From: Buddleja alternifolia
Taxonomy: Eukaryota; Streptophyta; Magnoliopsida; Lamiales; Scrophulariaceae
Length of the DNA: 64,000 nucleotides
Assembly (NCBI GenBank): GCA_019426215.1
Contig: CM033400.1
Span: 24,970,568 to 25,034,567 of the forward strand
Reading direction: 5' to 3'
In this document: piece by piece, positions 47,970 through 61,521 of the stretch
How the letters are laid out: each line of letters starts with the position of its first letter
How positions within the stretch are numbered: the stretch's first letter is position 1
The notes under the pieces: model-generated
Seen by the model: only the letters and a program-made list of their open reading frames with translations
What the model was told of the DNA's origin: nothing
Databases searched by the model: none
Translations under genes and position numbers: made by a program

Positions 47970-49506
47970 TGTTGGTCCACAGTGGCATACGAAAGGGTAT
48001 AGAAAGGGGGGTTGAATAGATCCTGAAGTCTTTTTCGATTTGAAAAAGGTATTCATATTAAAATTTATTGGACGCTTGAAGAGTAGGCGCTTGACTGAGT
48101 GTCTAATGAAGACTTGTTTTTAGAAAGTTAACTTAGGCTTCAAGATTTGAATACTATAACCAAGTAGGTTTAAGCGCTCAGTTCTTTGATCAGTGTTAGC
48201 ACAACAGAATGATTTTAGAGTTTTCTTTTTTTGAAAGCTTTAGCGTCATAGATGATGTTTTAGTTGCTTAGCGTTCAATTGAGTTCAACTTAACAGATTT
48301 ATGCAATGATATGACAATATGGAAATTGACTGTAATGTAAAGAACACAATATTTATAAGGTTCGTTGGGTAGTGTAATCCCAACTACGTCCTTCTTCTTG
48401 AACACTTGGAGGCAATCCACTAAAATGATTTTCAAAGAATCACACAGAATCTTCTACAAATTAGGGAGAGATGGATATTGATGACTTGAGCTCCTTGATC
48501 ACACAGATTTCTGCTCCAAATCACTTTTATCCCCTTGCTTCTTTCACCAAGAAATAATGCAAGTATCTAACTTTGACTTCACACAAATCGTGAGGCTTGG
48601 ATGGGATTTTTCTAAAGGTTTGTTTGATTTTGATAAAGTTCAAACAACTTGGTAATATCTTAATAGTAATGTACGTTTCTCCAAAAGAATGTTTGAGATA
48701 TTCGTTGACTGTCTCAGGAATTTTTGAGAAAAACAAAGAGAATTTTTGCTTGAATATTCTGGCTTTTCTGAGAATTTAAGGAATGAGACTTCAATGCAAC
48801 AACAATTTGGCTTGGAATATGATTGATGTTTTTGGCTTGTTGTTGAAGTCCTATCTATAGGCAATCTTGGAAAAATTGTCCATTTGACACATGCATAGGC
48901 GCGTGTCTCTCACTTCAGCTAGTGAACGACTTTTGTCCTTTTTCCTGAAAATTTGCTGCACAAAAGTTGGTACTGCAGTCTGTAAAAGTTCACAGTCAAT
49001 GGAGTGGCTTCTCCGTACATCCGAAAGAGCTTATCACATTGAATGCTCTTATCGGTATTTAATGCATTTGAAATAAATGCCCGTTGGCAATTAATGATCT
49101 GGAAATATTTGCATTAAACTCCTTCTGGACTTAGAAATAAATTCAAGTGAAATTAGTGACTGATAGACGCTCATTTATCCTTGAATAACTTCTGTGCTAT
49201 AATCAACGCTTGCTGTAGTTTGTTGTTCGAACGCTCGGGAATCTTCATCTTTATTCAGACTTCAGGCGCTTGAGTCTTCAGACTTAACTATTGATAAGCT
49301 CACTCAGATATTATCAGACGCTCAGCCTAAAAATACTTAGCCTAATAATCTAGAATAAAATGAAGCAAAGTCTATAATGCCTATACAAATCTAACGCTTC
49401 AAAACTTATACATGATTTCTAAACAAAATCAAACTCACATATTTTGGGGTTTAACATAAAATCCTAATTGTCATCATCAAAACACCTAACATGAAATTTC
49501 CTAACA
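47970..49506 (-). repeat. 3' LTR of the large copia-type element
   Basis: TGTTGGTCCACAGTGG...CCTAACA, 1537 bp. It is the full-length reference for the split solo LTR at 34389-44317. Confidence 0.88.
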
Positions 49507-49510
49507 ATTT

Positions 49511-49520
49511 CCCCCTTTTT
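49511..49520 (-). other. Polypurine tract
   Basis: AAAAAGGGGG on the minus strand, 4 bases before the LTR. Confidence 0.85.
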
Positions 49521-49748
49521 GATGATGGTAATACTTACTCTTTTATAGTTTAAGAATTAGACAACCAAAATAAAAGTTGGCTTTGGTTAGATAAGGTTAG
49601 TTAAAGTCAGTTAAGCTTCAACGAGATGTTTCAGTTGAAAAATGCATTTTATATATATCACTGATAGTTCAAGCATTTTACAATTTCATCAATAAAAAAA
49701 AAAACAAAAGAGACAAGAATATAGATAATGCAAAGTAAACAACAACTC

Positions 49749-51990
49749 TTAATCATCTTTTTCTTCTTGAGCATTGAGTCTTCTGTTTACTTCAGCCCTA
49801 ATTGCTTCAAAAATGTTTTTTTGAAGCCGAATCATGGCGGCATGTTCTTTATTTATCATTGTCTTCTTTTCTTCTTGCTGTCTCTTTTTATAAGCAACAA
49901 ATTGCTTATCCCATTCAACTGGGTCAATTCCTATCATCCTTAAGCATACTCTGAATGCTCTGATGAAATCTGACTTCTTTTGTTCTTTAGCAATAATCTT
50001 TGGGTCAGAGGGCTCTGGAATAGGCGGTCGAGAGAATGGAACATCAAACTGTTCAAGCAAAGCCCTTGAAGGCACTGGTAAAAACTAAAAAAAAGTTTAA
50101 CCCTTGAGTGGAGGGCTGGAAGCTCTTGAACTAGAAGCTTTCCGCTTCCCCCTTCTTCTCTGTCCTTCCCCCTTGTTGCCATCATCAGCCTTCAGAAAGT
50201 GCTCGGTGAGTAGGCTAACTTAACTAGAAATCTGAGAAACAGAGGCCGAAAGATCGTCTAGACGCTTATCAAAATGTTCCTTCATGGCCAGTTGGTTTGC
50301 CATAGTAGCATCATGCAGTTCTTGAAATTCTTTTTCTGCATTCACCAACTCCCGCATGAGCAACACCTTTCATATGACCGATTTGAGCGCTCATGTTCTG
50401 AGACTCAATCCTTGCTAAGTCAGTCTTGATCCAGTGGAGAGCTTCTTCATTCTGAGTAGTGTGGTTGCTCACCTCCTCCAAAATTGATTTCAGCAAAGGA
50501 CCAAAAGATTGACTCACATCCGAAGGAACCGCTTGAGGAGCTGGTCGCTTAAATTCGCATGTATGCTTGAGTGAGTCAAAAGAAACTTGATATGCTGGAT
50601 CGAATACTGTGCCTCTGGCTTCAATTGCGAGATCCTCAGCAATATCAGAATCAACAAGTTCAGGTGGTAGAGACGCTTGAACTGGTTCTTCAGCAGACGC
50701 TGGAATACTGGCAACTTCTGAGGTGGACGCTGTGCAGACTCTTTAACTGACTTCATAGGCGCTGACTCCTCTTAGCGAAAGTCATCGAATTGGAAATTCC
50801 AGTTGGTTATATTTGCATAGGAATCTAAAGCAGCTTCCAGAAGTTCGGTCAGTCTTGAGCGAGAGATGCAAGTCCCTTGAATGAAGGTGTAGACTGGACT
50901 GTCCCGGGCTCGGACATACATTGGATCCATGATGTCCAATACGTGATTCGGAAAGATCCTTGACTGCGGCTTTGGAATAAGAAACAAAGTGTCTGGGCAG
51001 TAATGCAAGGAAAACTTGATAATCCTATCCGTAAGAAGACGCTTGGATTTGTGAGTTTCTGGCACATATATGCAGTAATATTGCGAATACGGATACACCA
51101 CTCGAGCTATCCCTTGATTGCGTTCAAGCAGAGAGAGAACATAGGTATAATGGTCGCTTACTTCCTATCTGATAGAAGGTAGAAGTGGATAACCTTGGAA
51201 GTTGCAAATTCTCGAGCCATTGGGCTTCAGTAGATTTTCAGTGAAGATCTTGTCAAAGTGAGGAATGGGGGCCATGATCTTTATCATCAATCTGAAGTTG
51301 TCATCGCATTGGCTTTGAGAGAAGTTCAAGCAAGACGCTGATGAACTGCCACTAGTGGACGCTTGAGCGTTGAATTAGAGAGGAGTGATGGAAAGTCTGT
51401 GCAGCGTTTGACGTAGAAACAGTTCTATCTGTTGACGAACTTTGGGTAACTTGGCAACAGGCCCAACTCTCTCTTGACGAAGAGCTTCGTAAGGTAGTAC
51501 TTGGCAAACTGACACTTCTTGTCATGTATGCCTATGCCAAAAATATGGGGAGCTTTGACCAATTCCTGAAAGGAGAACTGATGGCCAACATACGCTTCAA
51601 CCCAGTTAACCTCATTCATACAGTAGTCAGCACCTGCATTGACCAAAGCTCGGATGCCTTCATGGAGTATGTCCCGGATGGATTCAAAGTGGTATTTGTC
51701 AGTGTGATAGCTTGCGTTCCAAACACTGTCAAAATATGCATCGGCCTCAGCTTGAATCACATCGGTTACAAAAGCTGGACGCTCACCAGCATGAACTCCT
51801 TTATTTTTCCAGAGACGAAGGGGATGAGCTGAACGCTTATTATTTGCAATGTTGGCTACATGAGGAAAGTCAGTGTAACCCTCTCTGTTCAGAACTTCCT
51901 CTGTTTGGTTGAGAAGCTCAACAGGTATACGCTCGTAGACCCTTATGTTGAAGTCTCTTGGAGCAAAACCAGTTGGTTTGTTGTGCCCCA
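49749..51990 (-). pseudogene. Accessory ORF region (C-terminal part), broken, function unknown
   Basis: Overlapping minus-strand frames encode a protein of no family I can name. A first block (51990-51425) ends with the stretch FAKYYLTKLFVKRELGLLPS. A middle block (51101-50772) contains IIKFSLHYCPDTLFLIP and ends FQFDDFR. Then a Glu/Gln-rich coiled-coil-like segment (about 50517-50311) and a charged tail (50075-49749) with KKRQQEEKKTM. Frames change and stops occur between blocks, so it is decayed. The upper end is cut at 51990 by the inserted copia LTR. It lies just before the PPT and 3' LTR, the place of the extra ORF in Sirevirus-like elements. No signal peptide or membrane helix is obvious. 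Confidence 0.55.
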
Positions 51991-54115
51991 TGTTAGGATC
52001 GGTATGCCCCCACAAGCGATGCCGGCGCAACGGAAGAAATAAAGTATATAAAACACATATATATCGGCATCCCAAGCGAGGGGGTCAAAGTAATGCACAA
52101 CAAAAACTAATACGAGTAAAGGGGTTTTAAACCGATTACAAGATTTGGGGTTTTATTAAAGTGAGGGTGTAAAACCACAACACAAGAAAAACCACACCAA
52201 AAACTTTGGCTCTCATTTTCGAATCCTCACCTCAACATGGAGGGGTTCGAATCAAACCACCATAAGCTCCTAAAGAAAGAAGCCTCTACAAAGACACACC
52301 TCAAGTAATTTCATACCTTAAGCAAAAGATTGGCTAGATATATGCTCTAAGGAAATGGAGTCTATGTAGTGAAAGGTGGAAGACAAAAAGAGTTACTAAA
52401 AGAAATATCTATGGAAGATAATCTTTTACAACTAATCTTCAAGAAGAAGTTCTATAGAAGAAAGTCTTCAAAAATCATAAGAGAAGCTAGAAAAATCTAG
52501 AGATGAAGAACTTAGCTTTTAAGTTTTCATCAAGTTTTAAATGAGAGCAAGAACACCTCCTTTTATAGCCACCAATTTTCGGCCATATGGTGTTAGGTGG
52601 AGTAGAAGACTTGTTTTTCTTCACCTACCACCTCATTCTCACCTAACATTCCATTCTCAACTACCACCACATGTGTAAGAGAATATTTTTCATTTTCTTC
52701 TTCATTTAAAAAACATTACAAGTCAAACTTTGACTAGCTTTGAATTTCACTCTTGTGACTTCATTTAATTAAGTCCAACTTAATTAAAATGACTCCCAAG
52801 TCTTCCAAGACTTGTTAATTAAATAATCTTCATGATTAATTAATAGTAAAATTAGTAGCTTAAATATATTCCCGGATAATAATAATTTTCGTTAATGATT
52901 AATCTCCAAGATTAATTAATAGAAAAATTATATTCCCAAGCCTACTAATTAAAATGTCTTCCACTTAATTAATTAATCTCATTAATCAATTTCACTTTAA
53001 TCCTAAACCGGATTAATATTCACATAGTAATTGAACTTGCTTGAGTAAGTGTGTAACCCCATTGTAGGTTCGTTCATGTACTAGTAGTAGGAACACAACC
53101 CCGTTGTGCCTTTGCAATTTTCATTGCTAGATTTAATTATTCCAAGTATTTTAATCCGACCAAGAATTAATTACCGATTAATTCATGGTTCCTACAAATC
53201 AAGGTTAGTACTAGCCACGCGCCAAGAAGACCTAGCCATGAACGATTATTAGGTGACCTTTCCGCATTACGATTTTCGCATAAGTAAAATCCTTCCACCA
53301 AATATCCCGATCGAATCTAGGACTTGGATGTCAGTCGAAATCCCAGTAACTCGATTCTATGTATATCGATCTAAGTGACATTGACCAATTTATCAATCAA
53401 GCGAGGAAACACTGCTCCTCCTTATTGATACTACTCCGGCCGGAGGTTCCCATGGTCAATACACTGTGAAGTACATAGGATATGCGCCAATGCTAATGAT
53501 TAGTGACGGATTCTTTCTTGGCACTCACGCGCCTCCGTACATAACCAGACTGGACCCAATATGCCCCACTTTATGACTCACCTGGAATCGTGTGACAAAT
53601 CTAAGTACAGTGGGCGATGCACGAGACGACCAATGGTGCCTCAAGTCATGAGGACCAATCTTTTGCCTACGTAACCGAGGAGATTCCAAATTCGACATTG
53701 ACTCCAATATGGAATCTCGGCGGGGTTGTTCAGTTTACTCGATCCCAACGAGAACCCACATACATGCGCTGATGTACACCGTATCAGTATCCATGGAATA
53801 GGATACACTCTCCAAGAGTGTGCATTGTACGTGCAAGTCTTTACGAGTCATTGATATCCCTATCTCAATGATTCTATGACTTGGAACATTTTTAAGACCA
53901 CAACCTTAGAGACGTATTCCATGATTGGCATCCCCGATACCAAACACATCTCATAGCTTAAGAGTGATCTAGGGGACTTTATCTAATTTCATAGAATGAT
54001 AAGATAAAGAAGAAAATGCCATTTATTAAATTACTTGACAAGATACAATATAAGACTGTGTAAAGAGTCGGCTACTACGCCCTACAAATGGCGCACCGGT
54101 CACCTAACTCTTTCA
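51991..54115 (-). repeat. 3' LTR of copia element 2
   Basis: Minus strand TGAAAGAGTTAGG...GATCCTAACA. Preceded on the minus strand by the PPT-like AAGTGGGAGAT (54126-54116). Long for copia. Confidence 0.88.
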
Positions 54116-54129
54116 ATCTCCCACTTGCC

Positions 54130-57100
54130 CTAGAGCCAATTGCCCATGCATTTCAGGCCCATCTTCTCAAGATGTCCCTCCAATACTCTTTGGCCCAAAG
54201 GTTTGATAAAGAGGTCTGCTATGTTATTTGCCGAGTCCACACGTTCCACTTGAACGTCGCCTCTACGAACGATCTCTCTGATCAGATGGTATCGCCTTTC
54301 TATGTGTTTGGACCTCTGATGAGACCTTGGCTCTTTTGACTGTGCAATAGCCCCATTGTTATCACAGTACAATCGTACGGGATCAACAATAGATGGAACA
54401 ACACCTAACTCTTGGATGAAGTTCCTTATCCAAACAGCTTCTTTTGCAGCCGCCCAGGCTGCAATGTACTCAGCCTCTGTGGTGGAGTCAGCAATAGTTT
54501 CCTGTTTAGAACACTTCCAGCTGACCGCTCCACCATTGAGTACAAAGACAAATCCCGAGATAGATTTGAAATCATCCACATCAGATTGGAAGCTAGAATC
54601 TGTATAGCCTTCCAATTTTAATTCGCCTCCACCGTAGACTAGGAAGGCATCCTTAGTTCTTCTTAAGTACTTAAGGACTGCCTTTACGGCTTTCCAGTGC
54701 TCTTCGCCTGGATTGGCTTGATATCGGCTTATTGCACTAAGTGCCTAAGCCACATCAGGCCGTGTACATAGCATAGCATACATAATACTCCCTATAGCAG
54801 AGGCATATGGTATGTGAGACATCTTGTCCTTTTCCTCCGGTGTCTGAGGGGACATAGACTTGGAAAGAGAAATACCATGTCTCATAGGCACCAGTCCTCT
54901 CTTGGACTGATCCATTTTGAATCTCTTCAAAACTCTATCTATGTACGCAGATTGGGAGAGTCCCAGCATTCTACTGGATCTATCTCGATGAATCTTCATT
55001 CCGAGAATGTAGAATGCCTCTCCCATATCCTTCATTGAGAATTGTGTGGATAACCACGCTTTCGTTTCTTGCAACATTCCTATGTTGTTTCCAAACAATA
55101 GCATGTCATCAACGTAAAGCACCAAAAATGTTATCGCGCTCCCACTAGCCCTTTTGTACACACATGCTTCATCAGCATTTTGAAGAAAACCATATGTTTG
55201 TACAGTATCATCAAAACACTTGTTCCAGCTTCGGGAAGCTTGTTTAAGTCCATAAATGGATCTCTGAAGTTTGCACACCTTGTGCTCACTTCCTATGGAT
55301 GCGAAGCCCTCGGGTTGCTCCATGTAAAGCTCTTCCTCTATTTTACCATTGAGGAAAGCAGTTTTCACATCCATCTGCCATATTTCATAGTCTAAATATG
55401 CAACTATGGCTAGAAGTATCCGAATGGATTTGACCATCGCCACTGGTGAAAAGGTTTCATCGTAGTCAATTCCTTGCCTCTGAGTGTAACCTTTCACCAC
55501 GAGACATGCCTTGTAGGTGACTACTTCTCCATCTGCTCCAAGCTTTCGCTTATAGATCCACTTGCAGCCTACGAGTTTAGACCCGTCAGGTGGATCTACC
55601 AAGGTCCAAACCTTGTTGGAGTGCATGGAGTCCATCTCGGATTGCATGGCTTCTAACCATTTTCCCGAATCGACGTCCAACGTCGCTTCCCCATATGTCC
55701 TTGGATCAGGGGAATTACCATCCTCGTTGCTATCAAGCAAGAAACCATACCTCTCAGGTTGTTTCGGGATCCTTTCGGATCTTCGAGGATGTTGTGTACT
55801 TGCTACTACTTCTGGTTGTGCATCTGTGGTATCAGGTGAACCCTTTTGTGGTTCTTGAGTTTCCTCAAGTTCTGCAACCTCGCCATTTCTATCCAATAGA
55901 AATTCCTTCTCTAAGAAGGTAGCGTTCCTTGAAACAAACACTTTATGTTCCGATGGGTTGTAGAAATAATATCCATAGGATTCCTTTGGATATCCCACAA
56001 ATTTACATAAGGAGGATCTTGCATCCAACTTATCGCCCACTAGTTGCTTGACATAAGCCGAGCAACCCCATACCCTTAGGTATTTATAAGTGGATGGTTT
56101 ACCAAACCACATTTCATATGGCACCTTGGAGACACTCTTTGATGGTACTCTATTTAATAGATGCGTCGCAGATTCTAGGGCATATCCCCAGAAGGAAAGA
56201 GGAAGTCCAGTGAAACTCATCATGGATCGAACCATGTCCATCAAGGTCCGATTCCTTCGCTCGCTTACCCCATTAAGTTGGGGAGTACCGGGCGGAGTCC
56301 ACTGAGAGACAATCCCATTGTCTTTTAGATAATCAAGAAATTCACGGGACAAGTATTCTCCCCCTCGATCCGATCGAAGAGCTTTGATACTTCTTCCCGT
56401 TTGCTTCTCTACTTCATGTCTAAACTCCTTGAACCTCTCAAAGGCTTCAGACTTGTATCTCATAAGATACACGTAACCATACCTCGAAAAGTCGTCGGTG
56501 AAGGTTATGAAGTAAGAATGGTTCCCTTTAGTTCTTACATTAAGCGGACCACATACATCCGTATGGACCAAGTCCAAAAGGTTAGTAGCTCGCTCCATTT
56601 GCCCGGCAAATGGTGACTTGGTCATCTTACCCTTTAGACAAGATTCACAAGTTGGCATATCTAGCATTTCCCGAAGGTCAAGCTTATCCGCCATCTTATG
56701 AATTCTATCTTTAGAGATATGGCCTAGTCTAGCATGCCACAGGTATGTATCATTTTGATTATCTAACTTTCTCTTACTAGTATGTTCCTCATGTTGAGAT
56801 AATAAGATTGGAGTATCGGGGAGAACCGTGTATAAGCCATGAGACAACTTTGATTCCAATATTAAAGAAGAATCATAAAACATGGAGCAAGCTCCATTAT
56901 TGATAACAAAACTATAACCTTCCTTGTCCAACAAGGGTACAGAAATGATGTTCTTAATTAATTGCGGAATGTAAAATACATTGTTCAAAATAACACGGTT
57001 TTTGTTGGGAAAAGATAAGTAGATAGTTCCTACGGCCGTGGCAGCAACCCGTGCTCCATTCCCAAACCGCATGGTCATCTCCCCTCTACTTATCTGTTTG

Positions 57101-58002
57101 CTTCTTGCCATCACCTGCAAATCATTGCAAAGGTGAACTCCACATCCGGTGTCCAACACCCAAGAAGCATCATTAACTGATAAGTTAACTTCAACATAAA
57201 ACATACCATTCATTGGTTCAGTGCAATTACGCTTCCAATGTCCCTTTTTACCACAATTGAAGCATGCATCATGATCGGTACCCTTAGCCTTTTTTACACC
57301 ACCTTTGCCTTTCAACTGTTTTTTCTTGTTGTTGTTCTTCTTCCCCTTATTCTTATTGGCCTTACGGCCCTTAGAACGGGATGAGAAACCAACAAGCAAT
57401 ACCGACTTATCTTTCTTGATGGTGGCATCTGCACTCTTCAACATGTTCAACAACTCGGGTAATGAAGCCTCAAGTTGATTCATGTTGTATTTGATGACAA
57501 ATTGGTCAAACGACTTCGGAAGGGATTGTAGCACGAGGTCAACAGAAAGCTCGGTCTCAAATTTACGCCAAGATCAGAAAGTTTATTAATAAGACTGATC
57601 ATACGTAAAACATGATTATCGATCGAAGATCCCTCATGCAGACGAGCACGGAATAGCTCTTTAGAGATTGCGAATCTCTCCCTCCTAGTTCGAGTGCCAT
57701 AGAGCTCCTCGAGACTTTTGATAATATCCTTGAAGATGGTCACATGCTCAAATTACTTTTGAAGCTCATTAGTCATAGAAGCCATCATGATACATCTCAC
57801 TTGGATATTATCATCAGTCCACTTATCAAAAGCGGCACGTTCATCATCAATGCTTGTGCGAGTTACGCGAGGCAAAGGCGTATCTAATATGCTATCCTTG
57901 CGTTCACTTTGAAGCACAATTTTAAGGTTTCGATACCAATCGGCGTAGTTGGGACCGACAAGTCTATTTGAATCTAAGATTGTTGAAAGTGGATTTTTGG
58001 CC
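54130..58002 (-). pseudogene. gag-pol polyprotein of copia element 2, nearly intact but with stops and a frameshift
   Basis: Reading right to left: Gag of UBN2 type (about 58002-57480); CCHC knuckle CFNCGKKGHWKRNC (about 57270); protease with DTG (WVLDTGCGVHLC, about 57150); integrase with HHCC and DDE core (about 56750-56150); RT with intact LYVDDMLLFG (about 55120-55090); RNase H (SSFQSDVDDFKSISGF, about 54600) to a stop near 54130. The main open stretch is 929 codons (57534-54745). Breaks seen: in-frame stop at about 57755-57757, frameshift near 57560, and an in-frame TAG at 54745-54747 between RT and RNase H. No clear start codon is seen at the Gag beginning near 58002. The same TAG is present in the partial copy at 62151-62153. 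Confidence 0.9.
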
Positions 58003-59364
58003 TAATCGATCCCACAAGCATCTCTATGCTTAGTGGTGGTCACAACCTAATCCACTTGACGCCACCCCACGACTCATGGACGGCGGGCCAAGCCTCATGG
58101 CATTTCACATGCTACCACTTATGATGGAAGGCGTGGACAATAGAACTTCATTCAATTTCCACATAAACTTAATATTTCTTGGATTTACTTGAAACAAATC
58201 AAGCGAGGGGTTTCAACATGCAAGGTCTCATCAAGATAAGGATTATCTTTAATTATGTGATCATGCAATCCAAGTAGCATATAAGAAAACATAATATAAG
58301 ACATCCACAAAGCGGTAAACAAATATGGATGATTGTGGGTCCCTAAGCGATCCACCCGAGCCACCGGTGAATCTAAGGCAATCTAGGGTACTAAATTAAA
58401 ATAGGCCCTATCTATTACATAAGCTTCTAACGGCATACATAATCTTCAATAATGGTCCATCATCTTCGTCTCCATCTTCGATTACAATAAAATGAAAAAG
58501 AAAGTGCGAAAATAAAATATACAACCAAATTGAAATAGAGGCCAATAATAATTACAACCCAATTGAATAATCTAAGGCTCGACCCACAATCCATCCATTA
58601 TGCAAATCAACCATCAAGCGTATGAAGATGACGTGCAAAGCATTAATTAATCATAAGCCCATCACATAGTTGAAACAATCATAACTTTGGGATTTATACG
58701 TTTTGAGGAAAAACCGAGTTTTTCTAGTTTCAAAAATTCCAAACTTTTAAATAACTCAAAAACGCGTGGAAGTTGATTCCAAAATCAAGAAATGGGCCAA
58801 AGGTAGGAGTCCTTGAAGGCCCGGGTCGTGTGTACCACACCACGTCAAGATGGTCCAACCATCAAGCACATGGTGTGCATACGCACACCCATGTACGCTC
58901 CCCGGCAACGCACCGTGCGCCGCCGAGCAGCGCACACACTGTCCAGCAGCTGCTGGACAGTTTCTCGACCATGGTCAAGACCACCAAGGGGTGGAATCGG
59001 CCATGGTCAGCCCCGTCTTGACCCCCGCCAAGTTTCCTTTGACAGTTGGCAATGATTCGCGATATTGAGTCCTACTAAATGAGCACACCCTTATGCGCAC
59101 AAAGCCTTCGGCCGGGTGCGCACAAAGTCTCGTAGCTTGGGTTCAATATCAACGGTCCTTGCCCGGGATTCGACCTTCCTTTTTAGTGTCTCTTAATTTT
59201 CAATTGTTTCAAAAAAATAAGATCTCCAAGATTTTAAGAAAAACGATGACAAATCCCAAGCTATTATTAAATCAACAAATGTAACATATAGATTTAAGCA
59301 ACCGGCTAAAATACTATATCAAACGGAAAGCAAAAACATGCAAAGTCTTTAATGTGCATAACCC
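58003..59364 (-). other. Untranslated leader of copia element 2
   Basis: About 1.36 kb between PBS and Gag without domains. Contains a GC-rich island (about 58860-59010), whose short overlapping frames I treat as chance. Confidence 0.65.
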
Positions 59365-59378
59365 GGGCTCTGATACCA
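59365..59378 (-). other. Primer-binding site of copia element 2
   Basis: Minus strand TGGTATCAGAGCCC, one base from the LTR end, initiator tRNA-Met type. Confidence 0.93.
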
Positions 59379-59379
59379 C

Positions 59380-61521
59380 TGTTAGGATCGGTATGCCCGC
59401 ACAAGCGATGCCGGCGCAACGGAAGAAATAAAGTATATAAAACACATATATATCGGCATCCCAAGCTAGGGGTCAAAGTAAAGCACAACAAAAACTAATA
59501 CGAGTAAAGGGGTTTTAAACCGATTACAAGATTTGGGGGTTTTATTAAAGTGAGGGTGTAAAACCACAACACAAGAAAAACCACACCAAAAACTTTGGCT
59601 CTCATTTTCGAATCCTCACCTCAACATGGAGGGGTTCGAATCAAACCACCATAAGCTCCTAAAGAAAGAAGCCTCTACAAGGACACACCTCAAGTAAGTT
59701 CATACCTTAAGCAAAAGATTGGCTAGATATATGCTCTAAGGAAATGGAGTCTATGTAGTGAAAGGTGGAAGACAAGAAGAGTTACTAAAAGAAATATCTA
59801 TGGAAGATAATCTTTTACAACTAATCTTCAAGAAGAAGTTCTATAGAAGAAAGTCTTCAAGAATCACAAGAGAAGCTAGAAAAATCTAGAGATGAAGAAC
59901 TAATCTCTAAGCTTTTTTTTCTTTTTAAGTTTTCATCAAGTTTTAAAAGAGAGCAAGAACACCTCCTTTTATAGCCACCAATTTTCGGCCATATGGTGTT
60001 AGGTGGAGTAGAAGACTTGTTTTTCTTCACCTACCACCTCATTCTCACCTAACATTCCATTCTCAACTACCACCATATGTGTAAGAGAATATTTTTCATT
60101 TTCTTCTTCATTTAAAAAACATTACAAGTCAAACTTTGACTAGCTTTGAATTTCACTCTTGTGACTTCATTTAATTAAGTCCAACTTAATTAAAATGACT
60201 CCCAAGTCTTCCAAGACTTGTTAATTAAATAATCTTCATGATTAATTAATAGTAAAATTAGTAGCTTAAATATATTCCCGGATAATAATAATTTCCGTTA
60301 ATGATTAATCTCCAAGATTAATTAATAGAAAAATTATTTTCCCAAGCCTACTAATTAAAATGTCTTCCACTTAATTAATTAATCTCATTAATCAATTTCA
60401 CTTTAATCCTAAACCGGATTAATATTCACATAGCAATTGAACTTGCTTGAGTAAGTGTGTAACCCCATTGTAGGTTCGTTCATGTACTAGTAGTAGGAAC
60501 ACAACCCCGTTGTGCCTTTGCAATTTTCATTGCTAGATTTAATTACTCCAAGTATTTTAATCCGACCAAGAATTAATTACCGATTAATTCATGGTTCCTA
60601 CAAATCAAGGTTAGTACTAGCCACGCGCCAAGAAGACCTAGCCATGAACGATTATTAGGTGACCTTTCCGCATTACGATTTTCGCATAAGTAAAATCCTT
60701 CCATCAAATATCCCGATCGAATCTAGGACTTGGATGTCAGTCGAAATCCCAGTAACTCGATTCTATGTATATCGATCTAAGTGACATTGACCAATTTATC
60801 AATCAAGCGAGGAAACACTGCTCCTCCTTATTGATACTACTCCGGCCGAAGGTTCCCATGGTCAATACACTGTGAAGTACATAGGATATGCGCCAATGCT
60901 AATGATCAGTGACGGATTCTTTCTTGGCACTCACGCGCCTCCGTACATAACCAGACTGGACCCAATATGCCCCACTTTATGACTCACCTGGAATCGTGTG
61001 ACAAATCTAAGTACAGTGGGCGATGCACGAGACGACCAATGGTGCCTCAAGTCATGAGGACTAATCTTTTGCCTACGTAACCGAGGAGATTCCAAATTCG
61101 ACATTGACTCCAATATGGAATCTCGGCGGGGTTGTTCAGTTTACTCGATCCCAACGAGAACCCACATACATGCACTGATGTACACCGTATCAGTATCCAT
61201 GGAATAGGATACACTCTCCAAGAGTGTGCATTGTACGTGCAAGTCTTTACGAGTTATTGATATCCCTATCTCAATGATTCTATGACTTGGAACATTTTTA
61301 AGACCACAACCTTAGAGACGTATTCCATGATTAGCATCCCCGATACCAAACACATCTCGTAGCTTAAGAGTGATCTAGGGGACTTTATCTAATTTCATAG
61401 AATGATAAGATAAAGAAGAAAATGCTATTTATTAAATTACTTGACAAGATACAATATAAGACTGTTTAAAGAGTCGGCTACTACACCCTACAAATGGCGC
61501 ACCGGGCACCTAACTCTTTCA
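59380..61521 (-). repeat. 5' LTR of copia element 2 (shared middle LTR)
   Basis: Same ends as 51991-54115. The main difference is a small T/C-rich insertion near 59915-59935. Confidence 0.88.

Noticed and set aside
58813..59068. Three overlapping GC-rich ORFs
   Set aside because: They lie in the untranslated leader of copia element 2, antisense to it, in a short GC-rich patch.
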